64,000 bases of DNA from Polyporus tsugae (Eukaryota > Basidiomycota > Agaricomycetes > Polyporales > Polyporaceae), in assembly GCA_024305745.1 (NCBI GenBank), contig JAHRBS010000012.1, positions 1,059,001 through 1,123,000 of the forward strand. The letters are read 5' to 3'. A program made the translations under genes and the position numbers. The notes under the pieces are model-generated. The model worked only from the letters and a program-made list of their open reading frames with translations, did no database searches and was not told the DNA's origin. Positions 11,363 through 24,012 of the stretch are shown here, piece by piece (position 1 is the stretch's first letter; every line of letters starts with the position of its first letter).

Positions 11363-13686
11363 TCACTCCGACCTCGTGGAATCCGAGAGCTCGCCCTCTG
11401 CCAGCTTATCTTGCTGTTCCTGCGTCCACCCTTCCTTTTTTATCATGACAATGGCATCCTCCGCAAGCTGACGCACGGCCTCGCCGTGCCTGTTTTTGTA
11501 GAACACGATCGAGCCCTCCTCTTCGATGAAACAGCACTCGGTGAATGATCGGTACAAGGCATAGAACGTGTTCTGTGAAGCGAGCGCAGTCAAAAAATGG
11601 ATTTACCGCTGCTCAAAGAAGCAGGGACGCACCGTTGAGTCGTAGTTGTAATGCTCCTTTAGGACACCCTTGATTGCCTCTGTGACTGCAGGTTGGTGGT
11701 CTGTCCAAGTCGACAGGTGAGCGTCTGCTTCGGCTGCGACTGGGAGGATAAACCTTACAGAACGGGATGTGGGAGAAAAAGTGGTGCGCGACGTGGTCGT
11801 GAGCAACCTATTTTCCAAAACGAGCCCCGTCGTTAGTGAGCGGAACATAACATTGCCAGTGTTCGGGGAAGGGTGGAAACGTACGTTGTGGAAAAAGAAG
11901 CGGCCAATCCAGCCGAGCGTCGGCCGGTCGACGGTCGCTGCAGCGCCGCGGAGGAAAGACCACTCCTCCTTCCGGAAGTGCGGAATCGTCGGGTCAGAAT
12001 GGTGGAGGAACGTGATCATCACTGAAATGAGGGTCAGTGACGTAGAGCGAGACACGGCGGAATTCCACTCACCAATCCTGCCAGGGAGAAAAATTGCCGC
12101 AGCATCCCATCAGCTAAGTATACCTGAAACGACCAATGATTGAAACCATACCAGTGGTTGCACAACTGTGGAAGGTCAGCGTGAGTTCATGCTCCGATCA
12201 CAGAAGTTGAAACACTTACGACGTAAGGGATAAAATAATAAGCAACAAACGCTTTCCAGCCGTAGGCATGTCCAAAGAGGTAGAGCAGGTACATCATAGT
12301 GATGAGCCCAACGTCCGAGATGAAGATGCTCATTCCTGTGTCCAATACGGTCAGCACAAGCCTTCATCCCCATCGAGACCATTGAACGAACTTTGGTGGT
12401 CCTTGAACAACGCCGACAAGGGTGAGAGGTGATTTGTTCCCTTCGGGTACATCTTCGATCCCAGCTTGTTGCACCTGTCAAAATTTTACATGAAAAGTCG
12501 AGCCGTGAGTATTTCCGTGCCTCAAGTTTTGTGACTAATAGGCGTACCCGAGGTACAACCACCATCCCCTGCATCAGAAATCGAGCGTAAGCATCATCCT
12601 TGTTACACGGAGAACGCCAACGCTCACATCGCTTGCATGACAAACATCCGAACGGCGGTAAACAGAGGCGTCTCCTCGAAAACTTCAGCATAGTCGGCAG
12701 TCGTTGCGCGCTCCTCGGGCGGGAGTTGGTAATCGCTGCGGAGATGCGGGACGTAGTTCTCGTCACGCTCGATAGAGTTGACCGCTTTCTGTGAAGGGGT
12801 TATGCCATGCGTCAACAGAGTGTCTCCCGAGGCGGTGATGGGGAGCGACGACGGCGACACGCACGTGGTGGGCGTTGTGGCTGACTTTCCACGCGAAGTA
12901 CGGTGCCAAGACGAACTGGTCTCGCCATGACGATCAGTACGGGGGCCTTGAGCGTGGGATACCCGTGTCCCACGCGCACGGAACGGAATCGGCGCACCGT
13001 ATCTAGCAGGAAGCCCAGGATATTGTTAGCCCACCATGACTTGTACATGGTTCCATGGCCGAGCTATCGAAGGGAGAGTTAACATCCGAACTTCCCGTGC
13101 CTGCCTGCGATTTGATCATGGATCACTCACTTCATGCGCTGCCGTGTGGATGCACACACGCCCGAATGGTCAGCGTCCTGGTGCGCAATGTGCTCATCTA
13201 GTAGATTGCCTCACCAATGCAGAAGAAGGAGGTGAACACGATGCCCTGCCACCACCAGTACGTCAGCCACAGGAGGCTGCGGGCGAGGGTGGCCTGCCAC
13301 GGCGACGTCAAGGGGACGAGGCCCAGGAAGTGGCTTGAGACAAGGGGCTCGATTGCTGCGCCGAAGGCGAAGCATAGCGCGCAGAAGAAGACATCGCGGA
13401 CCACGTAGCCGGTGGACCGGAGTGGATCCTTTCGCAGAAGATGCTTGGGAACGGCGTCATGGATCTGCTTCAGTGTGACCGTGGGCGGAACGAAGGGACG
13501 GGCGAGCCTAAGCCATGCATCAGCATTTGTCATGGACGAAGACGAAGGCCGAGGGCCATGAGGCGGGGCCCACAGGGCGTATGTCAGGATGGACAATACG
13601 ACAAGCGAGCACGCGCCACACGTCGGGGAATGTGCGCGGAGTGGTCGCTCTCACCGTTCCTGGTACTCGGGACCGTTCTTGAACAT
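11363..13686 (-). CDS. Membrane fatty-acid desaturase, Delta-12 (FAD2) type
   Basis: Endoplasmic-reticulum desaturase that inserts a double bond into acyl chains; the nearest type is the fungal Delta-12 desaturase making linoleate. Fifteen exons total 1314 nt, 437 residues, the usual length. It starts MFKNGPEYQER at 13686 and continues with the family pattern PFVPPTVTLKQIHDAVPKHL. The three di-iron histidine boxes are present: HELGH (about 110-114), HNAHH (146-150) and HVAHH (334-338), with hydrophobic spans between them. Box 1 is HELGH instead of the usual HECGH, so regioselectivity may differ from canonical FAD2. Exon 3 is only 8 nt (13131-13138), exon 10 is 14 nt (12152-12165) and exon 11 is 5 nt (12073-12077); without them the CIAHE and CNHWIVMITFLHH blocks are broken. 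The frame is open upstream of the ATG, but that stretch does not resemble the family. Confidence 0.93.
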
Positions 13687-16600
13687 GTCGTAGATCAGAA
13701 GACGCGGATCGTGTTGCAGAGAAGAGGAGAAGAGGATGGGTGTGTGGCAGGACGATCGAGAGGGCCGGGAAGCGTCGCAGGTGGAAGGGTACCGGTGTGG
13801 AGCTGGGTCGCAGTGGGCTGCTGGATTGTCCTTAAGTATTGCAGCGGACTTCTCATGAGAGGGGCCCAGAGAGTTCGCCGCGCGTCCGTGTCGCGTAATG
13901 GGAGGTGTCAATCTGGGGAGATATGTGCTCGGACATGACTTTGAGTGAACGAATCGGTATCGGCCACTCCGGACCCCAGCTGCGTGCTGGGTGCGCCGTC
14001 AATGAATCGGGCAGTGTCCTATGCGAGATGATGTTCTGGGTTTCCCAGTGCCATGCGTGTTTCCGGGAACGGACGTCCGTTCGAATGGAAACGCACCAAT
14101 CGCTGGGCAATGACATCTCAACCAAACAGCCTGGGATACCCCCGATCGGTCCAGATCTGGTGCGGCTGGTAAGGGAAGGCGGGTCTGCGCCCAATCGCTG
14201 GACATGGCGTGCGTCCGAAAGTGAGAGGCGGCAGACGCCACGGAGCTGATTGGGAACCCTGACGTCCGTTCGTCTGATGAGCTCGAGCTCATGCCTTCGT
14301 GGGATGAAAAGTCTCTCCAACTCACATGCCCGGCACCCTCCGACGCCAGGATTCTCAGCCGCGCTTCCTAATGCCTCCTCGGCGCGCTGCCCTCTTTGAA
14401 AGTCAATCCGACCCGCATGAATGGCTCGTGATGAACAAGAAGCTCGGCAGAATTCCCCTCGGGCCTTGGGGGGAATTATCGCCTCCGTCCATTCGTGGAC
14501 ACGCCTCCCCCATCCCCGGCCGTTGCCGCGTGACATGGCACACCCCGCAAAATTCAACTTGCTCTGGGCAACCATTCCCCGTTTCCGGCCGCATTCCGGC
14601 AGAACGCCCCGAATCTCTCGGCCGCATCCCGGCGACCCTTCTGGCGCTTGTTTGCACACTGCTGTCGAGCCACGAGTGAGCGATCGCAGGTACCAGGCAG
14701 GTACCGTAACTTGTCGCAAAGCCCTCGTCTCAGGCACAAATGACCAGACAGGTGCAAGAGCAGTCACTCCATGCGTTGCCTTGTGATTGCGTGCGAGAGA
14801 TCGTTTGAAATGATGCCGATGGCAGCGAACCCACGTCATTGCATGGACGGAAAAACAAGCTGCCTCCGAGCTTGACTGCGCCTGCCATCAAGCGAGCCCC
14901 TGCCGTCGAGAGCCCGACAAGCCTCGAATGGAGGCAATCTCTGTCAGCCTTCTACATAGAGGAGGAGTCTGGGATTATCGTGAGCTCTTCACCACGCCAT
15001 TACCGAATTGCCGACGAGCGGAAGGTGATCAGCCAATGAAAATCCCTATGAAACAAGCACTCCCAAATCACCCACTATAGCCACACACCAGCACACACCC
15101 CGCGTAACGCCGAACTCGAATGCGTGATGACCCCTCGCGGCCGAAAGACCAGTGATCCGGAGCACCCATGTCTCACTCCCTCTGGAGGAGCGGCGTAAGC
15201 ATAGTTTGAGCCTGCAGCACGCGACACGTGTGTATCTGAGCATAAACTGTCATATCTCCATGCTTGGCTAGACCGAGCATGCGTCTGTGCTCGCTCATAT
15301 GCTTGCTACTGGATGCTAGGTCACTTTGAAACCCGAGTGCAATCCGAGCAATGTGTTGTTTGATCCAATATCTGGTCCCAGAACGAGGGACGAAGGCTCT
15401 TACCTGCACGCGCCTTGTTGAGCTAACATTCCATTGAGGACCTAAAATGTAGGTTGGATGGTGTCAGTGTCCGGCCGGGCACTGCCAAACGGGATTACAA
15501 GGAAACCGCCGCGGTGGGCTTTAGGCCCGATATTCCCAGGACTATCCCGCCGCGCCTCGGGAATCTGAGTATATGGAGGAATGACATTAGAAAGAGAGAG
15601 CAAACTCTATTGTCAAAAATTTTACAACCTTATGCAACCGTATTCGCGGACTGCCGATCGCACCCTGGTATGCCCGAGCCCAAAGGGGTGTGAGGCAGTA
15701 AGCACTGTCAGCGAGGCTCGGGGTACAATGAAGTCATTATACTCACCGCAACGGTCCCTTGTCACACAGCGCCGTGCATAACACATCACCTACACGCACT
15801 GCACTGCTTGCATTCGCGTTTGGTGCGACGGAGAGATCTTGCGAATCGGCCACATGCTTCCGATCCTGGGCTAGAAGGTTGTGCAGCGATCTTGGAAGTT
15901 GGGAGCGACGCCTGTGGAGGGTCACATGAATGCGGCATGTCAAATTATGTCATTACTGCGATGATAGAGGTGCTGACCCGGTTTGTTGTCCTGGGTCCGT
16001 GAAGGCGCCAGATGCGGTAGGACCTTGTTATGACCCGAGACAGGGCGTGTCGGAATATCAGAAATCCACTGCCTCCATATAGATTGGCTCCGTTTCACAC
16101 ACAGAACGTTAAGTTACCATTCCCAAGGACAAACCACCACAGCATGCGGTCAGTAAGGTTCGCGGCTGCAGGCCGCGCGCCTGCCTGTCCTTCTAGCGTG
16201 GCGGCTGGCGCTTGTTGTGCAGAACGGCCAATCTATCCACGACAAAACTGTAAGACTCAGCGGCAAGGCACGCCTGAGATGAAGAACGTCACTTGTGTAT
16301 TCCCAACAAGAGCACCCATGGTGTCACTTCGACCAGGTATGCGTAACTGGCAGGGCGGCCCGCAGTTCAAGTGAGTTGCGGGAAGGGCTTCCCGTTCAAT
16401 GGCTCAGCTGATGGAGAGCGGCAGCTTTCTGAACACTGAGTAAGGCTGATCAACCATCGAAACAATGCTCGCCGTTCGAGACATATTCACCTGCCCTCGA
16501 AGATCAGCGCTCAGCGTTCTCCCATTCGATGACAGCAGCGCTCTGGGGAATTCTCGCCCAAAACGGCGGTTATAGGTTTTGAATACCAGCAATCCTCTCG

Positions 16601-18145
16601 CTTGGTGGGTGATTATCGGATGCCGTCAATGCTGCAAGGGGCCGGTGTGGGCCGGACACGAGAGCCTTCGTGGTGTAAAGCAGCCGTCACCTTCTGGGGG
16701 TGGAAGCACTACAGTAGTTCATTCTACTGATCGAAGTTCAGTACAGAGTAGGTGGAGAAGATCGACCGACAGAAATATATATTTCGTAAAGTTGAGAGAA
16801 ATGGTGATATTAGGCAGGGAGAAGCGCAAGGAACAAACATCTCCGCGTCATGTGTGCCGTGGAAAACACAATCAGGAGGATCCCTCCGCACTGGTTGAGC
16901 ATCCGCACCACAAGTAGCACATCGTTGATCTGCAACCCCCAAACCTCGAGCGGAGCAAGAGAATACTTTCGCGACAAAGGCAAGCGTCCGTCAAATGACG
17001 AGTACGCGCACTAGAAACTTGGAAGAGGATATTTCGCAGGAGAATGAGTTTAGGTTGGCCCTGCAGTCGAACCCCACATTTCAAACAAGCGCCTAAGGCC
17101 GCTGCGGCCGGAAGCCGACATCCATATCGGACACACGCCGCCGGGCTTGGATTCTCACTAGAGACAAACATGGTGTCGATGCAGAAAAGAAACACGCTCA
17201 CTGTTTGAATGCGGGGTATCCAAAGGGATTGTCGAAAATGCCACATTGCCGTTAACTTCGATGCCATGAGATTGACGTGCGATTTGGGTGGGGGAAAACC
17301 ATGAGGCCATGCCGTATGAGAGCCCATGGTGAACCACAAGGCAGCATAGTGACAGGGGGAAAAGCCAATACGCCGTCGATACGTTAGTCAGTACGGACGA
17401 AGAGACCCACGTGCTGGACACGCACCAAATAATGAGTTGATCGGCGCGATGTGCTAGGCAATTATGTATAGTGCGAGTCCATGGGCCTGGACGCTCGATC
17501 CGGGGAACGATTCAGAATGGGGGACGGAGAGAGGGAGTTCGCCGTTTGACAATTAATTTTGTGGCATCTTGTGGGGAACGTGTCGAGGTGGGAAGCGATG
17601 AAGCCGAGAAAGGAGGTCAAATTGGCGGTGCGGGGCAAACGGAGTAGACGCTGTCACCAGGGAAAGCAGAACAAGCACCCAAGTGGAAAAAAGAGGCCTC
17701 CAGTAGCCGTCCTCGAGATCGAGAAGTCCGGTTCGCGCGTCTGCGTGTTGGTGGCCGTCGAGGAATCGGGGAGGAAGCTGCCGTCGCCAACTCGCCGCCG
17801 CAGACGACGAGCAGATCTGGACGGAGCAGAGGGTCGCGGGTTGCGGTTGCGGCGCGTGGGAGACGCGAGGCTGAGGAAGCACGGCCAAACAACGCCCCGA
17901 AAGCTTTGTTTACTATCACGTGCCCGTTCCCAATCGGGCTCTCTGGCTTCCGACTCGTCAGATCTCAGACTTGGCGTTGCCAGTGGCAGACTCTTTCGTT
18001 CCCGACGCTTTCACAGGCAGCCCTCTTGACTACACCGTACACTCCTCTTGCATTGCGCACGGTCGCTGCTCGCTGCTCTCAAATCTCCCTGTCTTCCGTC
18101 TGGTGCTGCTAGGTCAGGCGCCAACTCGCCTGCTGCGCATCTTAC
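13687..18145. other. 4.4-kb gene-poor stretch
   Basis: No gene could be supported. A 328-codon open frame on the minus strand (13853-14839) overlaps equally open frames on the plus strand and has no domain pattern, so I treat it as chance in GC-rich DNA. The stretch holds the palindrome CGGACGTCCG near 14072, a related TGACGTCCGTTCG near 14264, and short hairpins (for example ATGCTTGG/CCGAGCAT near 15260-15281). The desaturase promoter should lie in the left part and the promoter of the small protein at 18146 in the right part. Confidence 0.55.
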
Positions 18146-18746
18146 ATGGCTTCGGAAGTTGACGTCTCTATGTCACAACTATCGCTCACCTCATCCGACA
18201 CCGAAGACTGGGATCGTTCAATGAGCAGCGACGCGGATCCAAACCGTGCAAATACGCCTCGCAACTCCGTTTCGTTTCCCGGACACGGTGGCGCTGACGA
18301 AGATGCTTTCTCGCAAAACGGCTCCCTCGGACGAGGCGCTGGCAAGCGTACCCTCTCTGAACTCCTCCAGCTTCACGCAGAGAAGGGCACGGACGTCAAT
18401 TTTACTCCAGAGGAGGCGGGCAGAGTAGCAGAAGTGCTTGGACAGTGGGTGAGTGTCTTGAATTCACCCCGTTTCGTCCATAAATTGGTCCGGCCATGAA
18501 CCATCTCCGGGCCTTCGATGTGCTCCCACCGTCATATGTCATATCTCCTACGGCACCAGCATTACTCACCTCCAATACAATGCATAGATTAACTCCGCCT
18601 CGTCTCCATATGAGGGGGAGGACGATTTCTTCACGAGGCAACATTCACAAGACGATTCGTCACTACCAAACCGCACTACCGGAGCGGCGGAAGCAGGGAG
18701 ACCAAGAGGGCAGAGTGAGAGCGTCGTCAACCATAATCAGTCATGA
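18146..18746 (+). CDS. Small acidic conserved fungal protein, function unknown
   Basis: Two exons, 18146-18448 and 18588-18746, encode 153 residues. The N-terminus is Ser/Asp-rich and disordered (MASEVDVSMSQLSLTSSDTE). A central predicted helical segment, TLSELLQLHAEKGTDVNF followed by TPEEAGRVAEVLGQWINS, is the most ordered part. The C-terminus is acidic, then Arg/Gly-rich and polar. I recognise no named domain. The intron (139 nt) is longer than most here but has a GTGAGT donor and an ATAG acceptor, and the frame is kept across it. It is probably a real gene because both exons keep similar composition and the stop comes directly after a polar tail. Confidence 0.72.
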
Positions 18747-19300
18747 CGCCACTGCATCGCGTATTGCATACCGTGTTAAATGACTACGTGAGGATGCTCA
18801 TCGGACCGGTATGGATATGTCATGCTGATTATTGCCTCCCAGAAGTACTAGTGCCAGTGGCATCCCTTGCATTCGCTTGGCGATGCTCGTATTTCCTACG
18901 ACGTGCCACGCCCTTCACGACTTCTCACGACCATTCACGACTGACCACGTTGGAGATATTTATACCCTTCATTCACTTCGCATGCATGCCTTCAAATTTG
19001 CTGTTCTACTGTCTCCTCGTAATCATCTGCTGTATATAGACTGCTATCGAATGGCTATCGGATTGGAATACAAATAGATGTCACAGTGCGGAACACATTT
19101 GCTGAGGAGTGTCTCTCCGGCCATATATAGGTAGGCTCAGAAGACCACCACAATAAACATTGTTTGTGTTTGTTAGGATCCCAAGCTTTTGGCAGACACG
19201 TACAAACAAATGACGTCACTGCCATCGCAGCAAAGTCTGCCTTCTGCTAGAACAGGGCCAGCTCACAGGCTTGGGCTTGGAACCATACCTGCTTCCCGCG
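18747..19300. other. Intergenic
   Basis: AT-richer spacer between two plus-strand genes. No coding pattern was found; it presumably holds the terminator of the small protein and the promoter of the SET/MYND gene. Confidence 0.6.
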
Positions 19301-21832
19301 ATGTCGTTCGGGAAGCTGAAGTCAGCGCGCAAGGCAAGGGAGGTTCACTCCTTTGTGAAGCCTGACTCAGCCCCATCATCGACCGGCGCAGATGCATCCC
19401 AGTCGGCGCACCTTTCCCGAGCGGATAACGCTGCGACATGTCCCACAACGTCCTCCTTTCAGGATGATGGTCACGATCCATGTACTCCTTCCGAAACATT
19501 GGCATCGAACATTGAAACGACGGTCCAAGGCATCTCCCCAGCCCCGGATGGAAAATTACAGTCACTGGCAAGGCCTGAAGCCATCGATCTGCCCTCAAGT
19601 CCAGTGTCTGCGGAGGCAAGGGACACAACAAAGCGCGTGGACCTACATGGATGTCATGCGTCTTGGTTGCCCTCTTCTCTCGAGATACGTGAGTCAAACA
19701 ACCACGGTCGGGGACTCTATACGAAGACCGCCCAAGTTGCTGGTATGTCGACCCATTCAGTTGTGACTACGTTTCTGACAGCATATGTCCTGTCAGGATC
19801 CGTTATCTTCTCCATGACACCGCATGTCTCCGTCCTCTCAACGGGCAACCTCTCGCATTACTGTTCCGCTTGCTCCGGTTCCGCCTCCACTACTGGACTT
19901 AAGCGGTGTCCGAAATGTAAAATTGTTCATTACTGCAATTCGGTATGTGCTCCGACTGTTCCCTGCACTCATCTAGAAGGTTGATAACGTCTGGTCCCCA
20001 GAATTGCCAAAATAGAGACTGGGTGTGGCATAAGCGGGAATGCGCCGCCCTCCAGAAGTGGGCCGCATCTGCACCCTCATCTGACGTCTCTATCCCTAGC
20101 GAGCCGGTCCGCTGTCTCGGCAGGATCTTGTGGGGATCTCAGAAAGAAGGCTTGGATAGCGTATGGGTATGTACCGTATCCGGCCATCATGATCACTTTA
20201 GTGCGGGCGCTGGGCGCTGACGAAGAGAACAGGCGAAACAGATTCGTATGATGCACTCCAGTAAGTTTCCGTGCTTGGACGTAACTATATGCTATGCATC
20301 TAGGCTACTCGGGTGCTTGGACATCAAGTCTGACGTTAGTGCATCCCTGATAGATCGAAATTCGCTCCAGCCTTCCTCATTCGAATCACACACCCACCTG
20401 GCACACTCGCTAGTTCGGTATCTTTCCGTGACTTCCCCTCAAGAACTCGCGCCTTATGGCCTTACGTCCGCCGGTGACCTAGTAGATTTGATATCCCGCG
20501 TAAGTTCCGCGCGCGGGGCTTCGCCCACATCCGCGAAGCATTCGGCTGACTCGGACCCAGTTCACGACTAATACCTTCACGCTTACCACCCCCGCGCTGA
20601 CACCGATTGGCATCTGTGTCTCGCCCGCGGTGGCGTTGGTGAACCACTCATGTGACCCCAACGCCGTCATCGTCTTCCCCAGGGTTGACAGCGCATCGCC
20701 GACGGAGGAGCCGATGCTGCACCTTGTGGCCCTCCGCAACATAGCACCCGGGAAAGAGGTACGTGTTGGCTTCCGTTAGATTTCATTCCACTTCTCTTAT
20801 GCCGGCATGGCTGATTATTTTCGTAAAATTTGTTTTTAGGTTCGGATATCTTATGTCGACACAACGTTACCGAGAGCGCTTCGGCAGAAGGAACTGAAGG
20901 AGGTCTACAACTTCGTCTGTCAGTGCAAGATGTGCACTCGAGCGCTGCCCGCGGACCCGCGGGAGGCCCTTTGGTGCCCGAAGAGATGTGGAGGCATTTG
21001 CCCGCATCCTCCACAGGGTCTGTGTCCCAGAAGCCTGTGTCTAACGGCACGGTATCGCTGACAGGCCGGCATTTTGTCATCGCAGAGGACCCTGATAGCG
21101 CTACGCGCTGTGTGAAGTGCCATACCATAGTCGGCGACGTTGACGCTGTGCTAGACGCGTTGTCCGTCGGACAGGAGGCGTTGGACAAGGCCAGCTCGCT
21201 GCAGCTCACAGGTCGGTGTGCCTGGCGACCGACGACGTGTGCGGAAATGTCAGCGCTGACGTTGGCACGAATATACAGACCCAGCCAAGGCCAGGCAGCT
21301 CACCACAAACATCATGCCCATACTCGCTTCCGCCGGGCTGACACCCTCTTCACACCCGCTGCTCGCCATGACACGTCTCCATCAAGAACTGCTCATCGAC
21401 GCCCTGGTGTCTCCCTCGCTGACCCAGGAGACTCTAGACGAAGCGATCCGAACCGCGGCGAAATATAACGCCGGAATCCCGGCCCTCCTTCCGAAGGGAC
21501 ATCCCGTTCGCGTGGTCGCCCTCGGGGAGCTGGGTAAGTTGCTCGCGGTGGACGAGCCGACGCCAACTCCCGCGTCGGATGCTGCCGTGAATGGAAGGTT
21601 TCCGCCATGGGGCCCGTCTCGGCTCAAACTGGCCTACGAATCGCTCGTGAAGGCGCACGAGGAACTGCTGATCGGCCTCGGGAAGCAGGTCGGAGGCGGG
21701 CAGCTTGGAAAGGAGATCCGGGACGCGATCGTCAGGCTGGAGAAGGAGCTTGGGGTCTGGACGACCGGCATCAGGAACGTGCTCGAGGACACTCCGGTCG
21801 CGGGGCGAGGGAAGTCCGGGGCAACACCATAA
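19301..21832 (+). CDS. SET and MYND domain protein (SMYD-type lysine methyltransferase)
   Basis: Predicted SAM-dependent protein-lysine methyltransferase. Nine exons: 19301-19742, 19797-19942, 20002-20166, 20233-20260, 20354-20499, 20561-20758, 20840-21017, 21065-21211, 21279-21832. They encode 667 residues. A disordered, Ser-rich N-terminus (about 1-130) is followed by the start of SET (NHGRGLYTKTAQ), then an inserted MYND zinc finger (YCSACSGS...RCPKCKIVHYC...CQNRDWVWHKREC). SET continues to the signature NHSCDPNA near residues 337-344, the post-SET cysteines (FVCQCKMC) and a helical TPR-like C-terminus. The arrangement matches SMYD proteins. The 47-nt intron at 21018-21064 is needed to keep frame. 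The intron between exons 4 and 5 is less certain (93 nt, possibly two introns). Confidence 0.92.
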
Positions 21833-22324
21833 AGGGCTATGTGTACGAGAAGTTGAAGAGTTGCAGAAGCTAAGTACTCTTTGTATCAGTTTGCCTCAAT
21901 GGGATATTTGTTTTTCGGTATGCAGGACTTATGTGGAGTCGATGGATAGATGTGAACATCTGAGACACCTGGGGCTGTAACCAGTTCTGAAGGTACCTCG
22001 AGGTTTCCATCGAAGTACCAACGTGTCCCAGTTCGCATAGCACTTGTATGGGCTCGGACTGATCGTTCTTGAAATGGTGTTGGTCGGACAGCCGACTTTA
22101 GCCCCCATCGCATTGTGGATTGTGGTGAAGCCCGGGTCCAACTAGGAAGCCCCACTGGCTCCCGATAGCCGTGACTTCAATTTCGACCAAGGCACTTCGG
22201 TTAGATGATGGACTTACTTTACTTGTTTGAAGGTGCATCACTCGCCTCGGGAGCTTCACCGGTACCCATTCAGGGTTTCGATCGTGCACGATGCCAGTCA
22301 CCAATGGCAGCTCCACCTGCGAGG
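21833..22324. other. Intergenic
   Basis: Spacer between SMYD and the next kinase. A frame open from 22205 runs into the kinase but begins upstream of its TATA box, so it is leader, not coding. Confidence 0.6.
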
Positions 22325-22331
22325 TATAAAA
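22325..22331 (+). promoter_or_regulatory. TATA box of the RAN1/VHS1-like kinase
   Basis: TATAAAA located 90 bases before the ATG at 22415, which itself has the strong context CACCATG. Confidence 0.6.
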
Positions 22332-22414
22332 GGTCTGACTTTCTCGTCGCAAACCTGACGGTTTTTCATCCATCCCGACACATCAAGACGTATTCAAACA
22401 TTTTCCCAATCACC

Positions 22415-24012
22415 ATGCCTTCTCTGGAGACTAAGATTCCCGACCTCTCTGGGCAGTCGTTTGACGACGGCCGATACAAGCTCCTCCACACCATCGGCTC
22501 TGGTGCCTTCGGCGTCGTCTACCGCGCCCGCGAGCGTATCCCAGAGTCCAACAACACTATCACACGCGCGGTCAAGGTCTCTCCTATATTCCCGAAGGGC
22601 ACCTTCCAGAGGCTGCACCAGGACCGAGAGACCGCCCTGCATCGAGTCGTGTCCCGCATCCCGAACGTCGTCACGTTGCACCGCGTGGTTCACGAGAACG
22701 GGTATCAGTACATGGTTCTGGACTACCACGGCGGCGGCGACTTGCGCCGCATCATCGACAAGAAGCGCACTCTCGCCCGCAACGAGCCGATGCTCCGCGA
22801 GATCTTCCTCCAGATCATCGACGGCGTGGAGGCGTGCCATGCGAGGGGTGTATACCACCGTGACCTGAAACCGGAGAACATCCTGGTCAACGGCGACCTC
22901 ACCGAGGTTTACATTGCTGACTTCGGTTTGGCAACGTTCTCGAAGGAAAGCACGACATTCAGTGTTGGTACCAAATTCTATGAGTGTCCCGGTCCGTATA
23001 TCATTCCCTTATTGCGGTACGAGGGCTGTTCTCACGGAGCCTTACAGAGTGCATCGAAAGCGACGACCTGGACTATCCCTACGACACCAGTCGCAACGAT
23101 ACCTGGGCACTTGGTATCACCCTCATCCAGCTGGCCACCGGTCGTCTGCCATGGGGCACGGCGACGATCCAGGACCGTCATTTCGTGAAGTTCCTCGAGG
23201 ACCCCAACCACCTCCGCACCATCTTCCCCATCTCCCCCGGGCTGAATGACGTCCTGCACCGCGTCCTCACCATGATCCCTGACGAGGCTTGTTCGCTCTC
23301 CGAATTTCGCAAGTTGGTACAGAACCTCGACAGGTTCTGGTTGACCGAGAAGGAGGTTGCGAGGTCGAGGTACCTCGCCGTCAAGGAGACATGGCGTACC
23401 TACAGCCCTGAGCAATTCTGGGATCCTCTGCCTAGCGAGGATAGCGGTGACTCGTCGGACATCTGGGCGTCCGCGTGCGGCGATGTCCTCGAGTCGGATA
23501 CGTCGTCGGAAAGCGGTGGCTCGTTGGAGTACAATTGTCGTGTTTCCGATTCCGACGACGGACCACGGTCACTCCCCAGCCAGCCGCAGGCTGTATTAAA
23601 AGTGTCCGAGAATGGTCCGCCACCACTCCCCCCTCGGCCCCAGCCGAAACCGCAACCGCAGGCTCAGCCTGCCTTGGAGCTCTTCGACGACGGGTCCGCG
23701 CCTGAGCTTCCCGCGGTCATGCAATCCGCGTCCTCGGACGAGTTCCCCATCCGGAAGCCGGGCAGCAACCTCGCCGGTGTTGGTACACCCGAGTCTCTGA
23801 CCTCGTCAGAGTCAGAGCCGGGCAGCAGCGGTCCAGACACTCCTCCGACACTTCCTCACGATCCTCCTACGATCGTCACCACCCAGCAGCTGTCGGGGGA
23901 CATTCCCTTGCAGGCTGTCGGTGACGCGGAGGATGGCAAGTTGGTGACTGGGTATGCACGGAGAATGAGCCTTGTCTTTTGGGCTTTGGTCTATGGACAG
24001 CTGGAGGTGTAG
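22415..24012 (+). CDS. Serine/threonine kinase, RAN1/PAT1-VHS1-SKS1 type
   Basis: Two exons, 22415-22991 and 23048-24012, encode 513 residues. The kinase domain fills about residues 20-310: glycine loop IGSGAFGVVYRA, AVK lysine near 54, YHRDLKPENIL, DFG in IADFGLAT, CPEC in place of the usual APE/SPE, and DTWALGITLIQLATGRLPW. The YHRDLKPEN and IADFGLAT pattern and the segment PNVVTLHRVVHENGYQYMV resemble fission yeast Ran1/Pat1 and budding yeast Vhs1/Sks1. These act in nutrient signalling, meiosis and cell-cycle control; that role here is inference. The C-terminal 200 residues are disordered, Ser/Pro-rich, with PPLPPRPQPKPQPQ that could bind SH3 domains. All catalytic residues are present. 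Confidence 0.92.

Noticed and set aside
13853..14839. 328-codon open frame on the minus strand
   Set aside because: Overlaps long open frames on the other strand, has no domain, repeat or targeting pattern and unusual residue composition; likely chance in GC-rich DNA.
22205..22414. Kinase start at 22205
   Set aside because: It lies before the TATA box at 22325. The ATG at 22415 has the CACCATG context and begins the family-like sequence.
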